A stretch of 5,744 bases of DNA, taken from contig CACZNO010000247.1 in assembly GCA_902782505.1 (NCBI GenBank), positions 1-5,744 of the forward strand, given 5' to 3'. This document shows, piece by piece, positions 1 through 5,744 of the stretch; the first letter of the stretch is position 1, and the number at the start of each line of letters is the position of its first letter. Source of the DNA: an uncultured Erysipelotrichaceae bacterium (GTDB lineage Bacteria; Bacillota_I; Bacilli_A; Erysipelotrichales; Erysipelotrichaceae). Both the position numbers and the translations under genes were made by a program. The notes under the pieces are model-generated. The model worked only from the letters and a program-made list of their open reading frames with translations, ran no database searches and was not told the DNA's origin.

Positions 1-1155
1 GCGTCCTTTTTCCTGATCGTCCGTAAGCTCGTAACTGAGCGTGTCGACCGCGTAGAACCCTTCGGATTCCAGTTTCTTCTTCGCTTCCTCCACGGTCATA
101 TCGCGTACAACCGGAATCGCGCTCATCGGCTTGGAGGGATTCCCCAGCAGTTTGATCAGAAACAACGACAGTAAGATCGCCCCGACCAGCACCAGAAACA
201 CGATGAAACCGGTCGTCAGTCCGACGATCTTTTTCTTCTTCTTTTTCTTTTTCGTATCTTTTTTCTTTTCTTCCGATTCTTCCTCGGAAGCTGTTTTCTT
301 TTCTTCCGGTTCGAAGATCACCATCTTCTCGTTTTTCCGGTCTTCATCCAGACAGGTGACCAGATCGTCGTACATCGCCGCCGCCGTCGGATACCGGTAC
401 ATGCGGTTTTTGACGGTGGCCTTGCGGATGATGTTGTCGATGGATTGCGGAATGTCCGGATTGAAATCCCGCACGCTCGGAATCTGTTCGCGTAAATGTT
501 TTAACGCGACCTGCACCGGCGCGTCCCCGTGATGCGGCACATCCCCCGTCAGCATCTCGTAAAAGACGATGCCCAGCGCGTAGATATCGCTTTGCTGGGT
601 CGCCTGTTCGCCTCTGGCTAATTCCGGCGCCAGATAGTGCACGCTTCCCACGATCACGTCGGTCTGAGTCAGCTGAACCGCGTCGGCTGCCAGCGCAATA
701 CCGAAGTCGCTCAGTTTCACCGTTCCGTCGTCCTTGATCAGAACGTTCTGGGATTTGATATCCCGGTGAATGATCCCGTTTTTATGCGCCGCCATGACGC
801 TGGATACCAGCTGGCGCATGATGTTGACGGCTTCTTCTTTCGCCAAAGCGCCTCTTTGACGCACCAGATCCTTCAGGGTGCGTCCCTTGACGTATTCCAT
901 GACGATGAAGTTTTTCCCGTGATCCTCCCCTACATCGTAGACTTCCACGATATTCGGATGGGACAGCTTGGTCGCCGCGTTGGCTTCTCTTTGGAACCGC
1001 ACCAAAGACGTATTGTCCTTGGAGAGATCTCCGCGCAGAACTTTTACCGCGACTTCACGTTTCAAAATGGTATCGACGGCGAGATAGACCGAAGCCATGC
1101 CGCCTTCTCCGATTAATCTGACAAGCGCGTAACGGTTCGCGATCATCTCATTCAT
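1..1155 (-). CDS. prkC: PASTA-domain Ser/Thr protein kinase (PrkC/PknB/Stk1 family), C-terminus beyond window
   Basis: Membrane Ser/Thr kinase of the family that senses muropeptides or lipid II through extracellular PASTA repeats and phosphorylates cell-wall, division and translation proteins. I translated the minus strand from the ATG at 1155; it stays open for 385 codons to base 1. Kinase domain, residues ~9-270: glycine loop GEGGMASVY (16-24), Lys38 in VAVK, helix-C Glu57, catalytic HRDIKSQN with Asp132, DFG at 150-152, activation-loop Thr163 and Thr165 (TxT, the autophosphorylation pattern of PknB), then GSVHYLAPE. A charged linker (~271-309) ends in eight lysines, followed by a membrane helix at ~310-337 and, from ~343, the start of a PASTA repeat (IPVVRDMTVEEAKKKLESEG). 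The rest of the PASTA region lies off the left edge. Ser135 replaces the usual Pro of HRDxKP. The start overlaps the phosphatase stop (ATGA) and has a strong ribosome binding site. The family assignment is secure; substrates and ligand cannot be read from the sequence. Confidence 0.95.
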   Translation of the reverse strand, partial: MNEMIANRYALVRLIGEGGMASVYLAVDTILKREVAVKVLRGDLSKDNTSLVRFQREANAATKLSHPNIVEVYDVGEDHGKNFIVMEYVKGRTLKDLVRQRGALAKEEAVNIMRQLVSSVMAAHKNGIIHRDIKSQNVLIKDDGTVKLSDFGIALAADAVQLTQTDVIVGSVHYLAPELARGEQATQQSDIYALGIVFYEMLTGDVPHHGDAPVQVALKHLREQIPSVRDFNPDIPQSIDNIIRKATVKNRMYRYPTAAAMYDDLVTCLDEDRKNEKMVIFEPEEKKTASEEESEEKKKDTKKKKKKKKIVGLTTGFIVFLVLVGAILLSLFLIKLLGNPSKPMSAIPVVRDMTVEEAKKKLESEGFYAVDTLSYELTDDQEKGR

Positions 1156-1901
1156 GCGAAATCCTCCTTGGAAAACTCCGCGACGATAGCCGTGACATTG
1201 TCATAGCCTCCCGCCAGATTAGCCGCGTCGATCAGGCGCCGGACTTTTTCTTCCGGTGTAAATCCCGGATCCCGGACGATCGACGCGATCAGACGTTCGC
1301 TGACGTAATCGTGCAATCCGTCCGAACATAACAACACCGCCGTTATATCCGGATCGACCCGGTAGAAATCGATCGTAATATCGTCCCAGATCCCGATGGC
1401 GTTGGTGATGACATGGCGCTGAGGATGCACCATGGCTTCCTGGATCGTGATCTGCCCGCTTTGAACCAGTTTCGCGACATACGAATGATCCACGGAAATC
1501 GGACGGAACGTTCCGTCTTTCTTTAACCCGTACGCTCTGGAATCCCCGACGTTGGCGATCAGCGTCGTAAACCGGGTCTTTAATAACGCCACCAGGGTCG
1601 TCCCCATACCGGCGTATTCCTCTTCCGTGATCCCGCGCATGTACACGGTCTGATTGGTTTGTTTAATGGACGTAAAAAGCCACGCCTGCGCGTCTTCGGC
1701 GTCCTGGAATCCCTCGTTGTCGAGGAATTTCTTTTCCATGCATGAAACCGTCATGTGACTGGCGATCTCCCCATGGTTTCCTCCGCCTACACCATCGCAC
1801 ACGACCGCCAGGAAATTTCCTTCACGGTCTTTCAGAAGCGTGAATTCATCCTGGTTGGAGCTGCGTGTTTTTCCTTTGTCGGTGCCTCCCGCATATTTCA
1901 T
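1152..1901 (-). CDS. prpC: PP2C/PPM-family Ser/Thr protein phosphatase (PrpC/Stp)
   Basis: Cytoplasmic metal-dependent phosphatase that removes phosphate from Ser/Thr residues, reversing the action of the adjacent kinase and usually dephosphorylating the kinase itself. At 249 residues it matches the usual ~245-255 of bacterial Stp/PrpC proteins. Visible PP2C motifs, in order: RSSNQD at 13-18 with acidic Asp18; CDGVGGGNHGE at 35-45 with metal-ligand Asp36-Gly37; GMGTTL at 98-103; NVGDSRAY at 117-124; DHS at 138-140; CSDGLHDYV at 192-200 with metal-ligand Asp194; GGYDNVT at 231-237 with metal-ligand Asp234. All expected metal-binding acids are present, so it should be active. There is no signal peptide or membrane segment. 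The start codon overlaps the rlmN stop (ATGA) and the stop overlaps the kinase start (ATGA), so the phosphatase/kinase pair is probably translationally coupled. The motif GGGNHGE in place of the commoner GGHxxGE is a mild family variant. Confidence 0.96.
   Translation of the reverse strand: MKYAGGTDKGKTRSSNQDEFTLLKDREGNFLAVVCDGVGGGNHGEIASHMTVSCMEKKFLDNEGFQDAEDAQAWLFTSIKQTNQTVYMRGITEEEYAGMGTTLVALLKTRFTTLIANVGDSRAYGLKKDGTFRPISVDHSYVAKLVQSGQITIQEAMVHPQRHVITNAIGIWDDITIDFYRVDPDITAVLLCSDGLHDYVSERLIASIVRDPGFTPEEKVRRLIDAANLAGGYDNVTAIVAEFSKEDFA
1162..1169 (-). promoter_or_regulatory. Ribosome binding site of the kinase gene
   Basis: The minus strand reads AAGGAGGA, a near-perfect Shine-Dalgarno sequence, 6 bases before the ATG at 1155. 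It lies inside the last codons of the phosphatase gene. It fixes the kinase start at 1155 rather than at the in-frame ATG three codons later. Confidence 0.9.
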
Positions 1902-2941
1902 GACGATTTACTCCCTTCGTATTTGGCGCGCAATTGTCCGCACGCCGCGTCAATGTCGGCTCCGTGTTCCTGCCGGAGCGTACATCCTACTTTCAGCTTT
2001 TTCAGTTTATCATAAAACACCATGGCCTGTTTATAGTCCAGTGTGCGAAATCCGTGTTCATCCACTTCATTGTACGGAATCAGGTTGACATAAACGTCAA
2101 GTCCCCGCGTTAACTGGGCTAACTGCCGGGCGCATTCCTCCGAATCGTTGACCCCTTTGAGAAGAATGTATTCGTAGCTGAGACGGCGCTTGTTTTCCTT
2201 GGCGTAATAGTGCAGCGCCTTCATCAGTTCCTCAATCGGATACGCCTTGTTGACAGGCATCAGTTTCGAACGCAATTCGTTGTTCGGCGCATGCAGGGAT
2301 ATCGCCAGGTTGAACTGTACGTGCTCATCCGCAAACCGGTAGATTCCCGGCACGATCCCGCAGGTCGAAACGGTGATATGCCTTGCGCCGATCCCGAGCC
2401 CGATATCGTGGTTCACGGTCTTGCAGAAGGTCATCACGTTATCGTAATTGTCAAACGGCTCCCCGGTTCCCATCACGACGATGTGCGACACCCGGTCCCC
2501 GGTTTCGTCCAGATCTTTCTGCACCGCCAGAATCTGCCCGGTCATCTCGCCCGCACTCAGGGAACGCTGTTTCTTTAACAGTCCCGACGCGCAGAACGTA
2601 CAGCCCATGTTGCAGCCGACCTGCGAAGTGACGCAGACGCTTTTGCCGTACTCGTACACCATCATGACCGATTCAATGTAGGAACCGTCTTCCAGTTCAA
2701 ACAGGTACTTCCGCGTTCCGTCGCGCGATACCTGTCTTGTCACAAGCTTCGGAAGCTGCAGCGAGAATTCGTTTTTCAAAGTCTCGATCATCTCCGCCTT
2801 CAGATCGGTCATCGCGTCAAAGCTCTCCGCCTTCTTACGGTAAAGCCAGCGGAAAATCTGGTCCCCGCGGTATTTTTTCCAACCGTGTTCGAGAACCATT
2901 TCCGTCATTTCATCGTATGTAAGATCATAAATGGACCGCAT
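1898..2941 (-). CDS. rlmN: Dual-specificity RNA methyltransferase RlmN (23S rRNA A2503 / tRNA A37 C2-methyltransferase)
   Basis: Radical SAM enzyme that methylates C2 of A2503 in 23S rRNA, and of A37 in some tRNAs, supporting peptidyl-transferase function and translational accuracy. It has 347 residues, near the family norm of ~345-385. The N-terminal accessory domain (~1-90) includes YRGDQIFRWLY. The radical SAM cluster motif CxxxCxxC is Cys110, Cys114 and Cys117 in VGCNMGCTFCASG. Cys103 matches the cysteine that resolves the protein-RNA adduct, and Cys334 in GADIDAACGQL matches the methyl-carrying cysteine. MGTGEPFDNYD (157-167) is the SAM-contacting GEP region. Every catalytic cysteine is present. 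Cfr resistance enzymes share this fold, but the sequence and operon position fit RlmN. The ATG at 2941 is the first possible start after the in-frame rsmB stop, 9 bases upstream. The ribosome binding site is weak (AAAGGG, 12 bases away), so translation may depend on ribosomes arriving from rsmB. Confidence 0.97.
   Translation of the reverse strand: MRSIYDLTYDEMTEMVLEHGWKKYRGDQIFRWLYRKKAESFDAMTDLKAEMIETLKNEFSLQLPKLVTRQVSRDGTRKYLFELEDGSYIESVMMVYEYGKSVCVTSQVGCNMGCTFCASGLLKKQRSLSAGEMTGQILAVQKDLDETGDRVSHIVVMGTGEPFDNYDNVMTFCKTVNHDIGLGIGARHITVSTCGIVPGIYRFADEHVQFNLAISLHAPNNELRSKLMPVNKAYPIEELMKALHYYAKENKRRLSYEYILLKGVNDSEECARQLAQLTRGLDVYVNLIPYNEVDEHGFRTLDYKQAMVFYDKLKKLKVGCTLRQEHGADIDAACGQLRAKYEGSKSS
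1911..1917 (-). promoter_or_regulatory. Ribosome binding site of the phosphatase gene
   Basis: The minus strand reads AAGGGAG, 9 bases before the ATG at 1901, inside the 3' end of rlmN. Together with the ATGA overlap it supports the chosen start of the phosphatase. Confidence 0.75.
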
Positions 2942-2950
2942 ATATTTATT

Positions 2951-4195
2951 TTACCCTTTTTTCATCACCGCGTGGTAGAAACCGTCATTTTCGTCTTCAA
3001 ACGGGAACACCGTACGCTCTTTTTCGAGCTTCATCCCCGGAAATTCCTTCAAAAACGCCGCGATTTGTCTTTCGTTTTCCTTTTTGTTCAATGTACAGGT
3101 GGAATAGACCAGCGTCCCGCCGGGTCTAACCATTCTTTCCGCTGTCTTCAGCAATTCCTTCTGCAGCGCCGCGCAATCGTCCAGATCTTTCCCCGTCACC
3201 CGGTTTTTCAGATCCGGCTTGTCTTTCAATACGCCGAGTCCGCTGCAGGGCGCATCCAGCAATACCGCGTCAAAACTCTCTTCTTTTTCGATTTCGCAAA
3301 GATTCCGCGCATCGTATGCCTTCGCGAAAACCAGCGGTCCGAATCCCTGCGCCTTTACCGCCTTTTCCAATAACCGCACACGGGATTCGTATAAATCGTA
3401 CGCGTGCACTTCCCCTTTTCCTTCCAGTTTTTCCGCAATCTGCAGGGTCTTGGTCCCCGGCGAAGCGCACATATCGAGAACCTTCATTCCCGGTTTTACC
3501 TTCAGTTGGTCCGCGACCGTCTGGCTCGCTTCGTCCTGCACGGCGACGCGGCAATCCTTCAGAAGCTTTGCGGCATCCTTTCCGTCGGATGCGCACAAGG
3601 CGCCTTTCCGCAGTTTTCCTTCCCGCAATCCGGGATATTCCTTCAAAAAATCCGCAAGATCCGTTTCTTTTTTCACCCGCACCCACATCGGCTTGATCCG
3701 CAAAGTATCTTCACACAGTTTTTGCCCGGTTTCTTCCCCGTACTGCGCGATCCATAGTCCGCATAACCACGCAGGCACCGAAGTGCGAAGCGCTAATGCT
3801 TCCGTCATGTCTTCCGGCAGTTTTTTTATGCCGCGGCGTTCGAAATTCCGTAAGATCGCGTTAACGACCGGCGCCATCTTCGCGTTTTCCTTTTTCACAA
3901 GGCGGATCGCCTCATCCAGCACCGCGTACGCCGGGATCCGGTCCAGAAACAGCCTCTGGTATACCGAGAGATCAATCAGATTCATTATGTCGTAACTGAG
4001 CTTCCCGCGCTTGAATTCCTCCCATTGATACCGGATATACCGTCTGTTCGACAGCGTTCCGTAGATGATCCTTAACGCCAGATTCCAGTCTTCTTCCTTC
4101 ATGTCGGCGCGTTTTTCCCGCAGTAAATTTCCGGTGAACGCTTCTTGGGACACCGTGCGGTTCAGAATGTTCCACGCAAATTCTCTGGCTTCCAT
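2951..4195 (-). CDS. rsmB: 16S rRNA (cytosine-967 C5)-methyltransferase RsmB
   Basis: SAM-dependent m5C methyltransferase of the NOL1/NOP2/Sun family, acting on C967 (E. coli numbering) of 16S rRNA near the P site. It has 414 residues (E. coli RsmB 429). The N-terminal NusB-like RNA-binding domain spans ~1-130, with the family's conserved PVVNAILRNF at 109-118. The methyltransferase domain follows from ~215: VAVQDEASQ (217-225), SAM loop VLDMCASPGTKT (239-250), Asp267 in AYDLYESR as the probable SAM ribose contact, LLDAPCSGLG with Cys317 (312-321), and VYSTCTL with the nucleophile Cys367 (363-369). Both catalytic cysteines are present. The SAM loop has Thr248 where CAAPGGKT is usual. The N-terminal domain separates it from RsmF and other m5C relatives. 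The start shares one base with the priA stop (TAATG) and has GGAGG just upstream. In the usual Bacillota order def and fmt would precede it; here priA does. Confidence 0.96.
   Translation of the reverse strand: MEAREFAWNILNRTVSQEAFTGNLLREKRADMKEEDWNLALRIIYGTLSNRRYIRYQWEEFKRGKLSYDIMNLIDLSVYQRLFLDRIPAYAVLDEAIRLVKKENAKMAPVVNAILRNFERRGIKKLPEDMTEALALRTSVPAWLCGLWIAQYGEETGQKLCEDTLRIKPMWVRVKKETDLADFLKEYPGLREGKLRKGALCASDGKDAAKLLKDCRVAVQDEASQTVADQLKVKPGMKVLDMCASPGTKTLQIAEKLEGKGEVHAYDLYESRVRLLEKAVKAQGFGPLVFAKAYDARNLCEIEKEESFDAVLLDAPCSGLGVLKDKPDLKNRVTGKDLDDCAALQKELLKTAERMVRPGGTLVYSTCTLNKKENERQIAAFLKEFPGMKLEKERTVFPFEDENDGFYHAVMKKG
2953..2958 (-). promoter_or_regulatory. Weak ribosome binding site of rlmN
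   Basis: The minus strand reads AAGGGT at the very end of rsmB (its last base is the first base of the TAA), 12 bases before the rlmN ATG at 2941. Match and spacing are both poor. Because rsmB stops only 9 bases before rlmN starts, reinitiation by the same ribosomes may matter more than this site. Confidence 0.4.
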
Positions 4196-5744
4196 TATTC
4201 CTCCAGTCCGATCGGATTGATATCGATCACCAAACGGATATGATCTTTGTGTTCTCTGCGGTACTGATACAGTTCTCTGGTCAGTTCCTTCATCTTTTCC
4301 AGGTCTTTACCCCGGTACAGTACACGGAAGCGGTAATAGTCCTGGTGTTTCAGGATATCCGAGGGTCCCAATAACCCGGTTTCGCCTTTTTCCCGGAACC
4401 AGTTTTTCACAAACACCGCCTCGTCATAGGCCTTGTCCTGGTCCGGATCTTCCGCGATGAACGAAATGAAATACGTATACGGCGGGTATTGGCCGAGTTT
4501 GCGGAACTTCATTTCCCGCCGGAAAAAGGCCAGATAATCCTGTTTCACCGCCAGAGAGATCGCGTAATGGTCGGCTTCCATGACCTGTACGACCACGCAG
4601 CCTTCCTTGCGTCTTCCGCTTCGTCCCGACGCCTGTACCAGCAAATCAAACGTCATTTCCACCGCCCGGTAATCCAGCCGGTTGAGCAATGCGTCCGCGT
4701 TCAGAATTCCTACCAGCGTCACATCCCCGTAGTCCAGCCCCTTGGAAATCATCTGGGTCCCCACCAGAATGTCATACCGGTGTTCGCCGAACGCTGTCAG
4801 GATTTCCTGCCGCGCGTCCTTGCGCATCGCCGTATCCGCGTCCAGTCTGGCCACGGAATATCCCGGAAACTGTTTTTTGACTTCCTCTTCCAGTTTTTCC
4901 GTACCGTATCCGTACGCCGTGAATTCACGATTTCCGCACTTGGAACATTCCTGTCCGGACGGCATGGAAGTACCGCAGATATGGCATTTCAGCGTGCGGT
5001 CCTCCTTGTGGTAGCACATCGGAATATCGCAATGCGGACAATGGATCACATGACCGCATTCCGTACACCTGAGCACCGGCGCGTATCCCCGCCGGTTCAG
5101 CAGTAATATCACCTGTTCGCCTTTCGAAAGAACGTCCCGCATTCTCCGCGTCAGTTCCCCCGACAGGATCTGGTAACCCTTGCGGCGTTCCCTGGTCATA
5201 TCGGCCAGCACGGAATTCGCCAGGGTCCCGAAGATCCGTTTCGGCAATTCCGTCAAAGTGTATACCCCTTTCAAAGCCCGGGCATAGCTTTCTAACGACG
5301 GCGTCGCGCTTCCTAAGACAACCCTGGCGCCGTGGGTCTTCGCCCTTTTGATCGCCACGTCTCTTGCGTGGTAGCGCGGCGAGGAGTCCTGTTTGTACGA
5401 AGTGTCGTGTTCCTCGTCCAAAACGATCAGTCCGAGATCCGTAAACGGCATGAACACCGCGGATCTCGTTCCCACGACCACATCGACTTCCTTTTTTTCC
5501 GCCAGGCGGTACTGTTCGTATTTTTCCTGTTCGTTTAACGCGGAATGATAAATAGCGACCTTTTTTCCGAAGCGCCGGAATACATGCGCCGTCATCTGCG
5601 GCGTCAAAGAGATTTCCGGCACCAGGATCAATACCTGTTTTCCCTGTTCAACGCACTTTTTCGCCAACTGCAGGTAGATTTCCGTCTTTCCCGATCCGGT
5701 TACGAAAAACAGCAAAAACACTTCTGCGGGTTTCCCGGCGGAAA
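4195..5744 (-). CDS. priA: Primosomal protein N' / replication restart helicase PriA, N-terminus beyond window
   Basis: 3'-to-5' superfamily 2 DNA helicase that binds stalled forks and D-loops and starts primosome reassembly. About 515 C-terminal residues are visible; the DNA-binding N-terminal ~220-280 residues lie off the right edge. The frame is open to 5742, so the GTG at 5721 is not a real start. Numbering from that codon: Walker A FVTGSGKT (6-13, Lys12), LVPEISLTPQM (33-43), VGTRSAVF (83-90), Walker B DEEH (102-105), GSATPSLES (137-145), the zinc region with CxxC pairs 219/222, 228/231, 246/249 and 259/262, GTQMISKGLDY (321-331), and QASGRSGR (363-370). All eight zinc cysteines are present, plus an extra Cys236. 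Oddly, Phe replaces the first glycine of the usual GVTGSGKT. The gene ends in LEE and TAA, with its last codons carrying the rsmB ribosome binding site. A RecG or RecQ helicase is excluded by the embedded zinc region and PriA-specific motifs. Confidence 0.97.
   Translation of the reverse strand, partial: SAGKPAEVFLLFFVTGSGKTEIYLQLAKKCVEQGKQVLILVPEISLTPQMTAHVFRRFGKKVAIYHSALNEQEKYEQYRLAEKKEVDVVVGTRSAVFMPFTDLGLIVLDEEHDTSYKQDSSPRYHARDVAIKRAKTHGARVVLGSATPSLESYARALKGVYTLTELPKRIFGTLANSVLADMTRERRKGYQILSGELTRRMRDVLSKGEQVILLLNRRGYAPVLRCTECGHVIHCPHCDIPMCYHKEDRTLKCHICGTSMPSGQECSKCGNREFTAYGYGTEKLEEEVKKQFPGYSVARLDADTAMRKDARQEILTAFGEHRYDILVGTQMISKGLDYGDVTLVGILNADALLNRLDYRAVEMTFDLLVQASGRSGRRKEGCVVVQVMEADHYAISLAVKQDYLAFFRREMKFRKLGQYPPYTYFISFIAEDPDQDKAYDEAVFVKNWFREKGETGLLGPSDILKHQDYYRFRVLYRGKDLEKMKELTRELYQYRREHKDHIRLVIDINPIGLEE
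4200..4204 (-). promoter_or_regulatory. Ribosome binding site of rsmB
   Basis: The minus strand reads GGAGG, 4 bases before the ATG at 4195, formed by the final Leu-Glu-Glu codons of priA. The spacing is short but workable, and the TAATG stop-start overlap suggests coupling to priA translation. Confidence 0.75.

Noticed and set aside
229..276. Programmed -1 frameshift site in the kinase lysine tract
   Set aside because: The A runs are not in the X-XXY-YYZ phase needed, and no downstream stem or overlapping meaningful frame is evident.
131..532. Plus-strand open frame with a run of phenylalanines, resembling a membrane segment
   Set aside because: The Phe/Ser run is simply the complement of the lysine-rich kinase linker.
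637..1116. Plus-strand open frame (159 codons) opposite the kinase domain
   Set aside because: Antisense to unambiguous kinase motifs; its sequence is the mirror of those codons and shows no domain of its own.
2942..2960. Possible internal promoter (TAAAAT-like -10) in the AT-rich rsmB-rlmN junction
   Set aside because: No -35-like sequence at proper spacing, and transcription would begin at or inside the rlmN start codon.
3219..3995. Long plus-strand open frame (258 codons) opposite rsmB
   Set aside because: It lies wholly antisense to a gene with clear RsmB motifs, has a Ser/Phe/Arg-rich composition with no recognisable domain, and no convincing ribosome binding site. It reflects codon bias of the real gene.
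4489..5106. Plus-strand open frame (205 codons) opposite priA
   Set aside because: Antisense to the zinc region and second helicase lobe of PriA; no family resemblance. Treated as a shadow.
1..5744. RNA genes, CRISPR arrays, insertion sequences, direct repeats or terminators
   Set aside because: Coding sequence covers all but 9 bases, and reading both strands showed no tandem repeats, hairpin plus T-run or transposase fragments.

Overview
The window is a compact run of bacterial housekeeping genes, all on the minus strand and read from right to left. Two genes are cut by the window edges and three are complete. The order is priA (3' part), rsmB, rlmN, a PP2C-type protein phosphatase (prpC/stp) and a membrane PASTA-type Ser/Thr kinase (prkC/pknB, 5' part). 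This order is the well-known Bacillota (Firmicutes) cluster priA-def-fmt-rsmB-rlmN-prpC-prkC, except that def and fmt are absent between priA and rsmB. Gene content and order point to Bacillota. Moderate GC and the missing def-fmt pair would fit an Erysipelotrichia-like lineage, but that narrower placement is a guess.

Layout. Bases 5744-4195 hold the C-terminal ~515 residues of the replication-restart helicase PriA. Bases 4195-2951 hold RsmB (16S rRNA m5C methyltransferase). Bases 2941-1898 hold RlmN (radical SAM 23S rRNA/tRNA m2A methyltransferase). Bases 1901-1152 hold the PP2C phosphatase. Bases 1155-1 hold the kinase: catalytic domain, Lys-rich linker, one membrane helix and the start of the first PASTA repeat. 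Non-coding DNA is almost nil. priA and rsmB share one base (TAATG), rsmB and rlmN are 9 bases apart, and rlmN/prpC and prpC/prkC each overlap by 4 bases (ATGA). No promoter, terminator, RNA gene, repeat array or mobile element is visible, so transcription presumably starts upstream, beyond the right edge.

How the genes fit together. PriA restarts collapsed replication forks. RsmB and RlmN modify rRNA at the decoding and peptidyl-transferase regions. The kinase/phosphatase pair writes and erases Ser/Thr phosphorylation, in known relatives in response to cell-wall fragments or precursors. Co-transcription likely ties cell-wall sensing to translation and replication upkeep, as in other Bacillota.

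I found no sign of a new system. The points worth a second look are small: a Phe in place of the first Walker A glycine of PriA, a Ser in the kinase catalytic loop (HRDIKSQN), a T for G in the RsmB SAM loop, an eight-lysine purine-only tract beside the kinase membrane helix, and the missing def-fmt pair.
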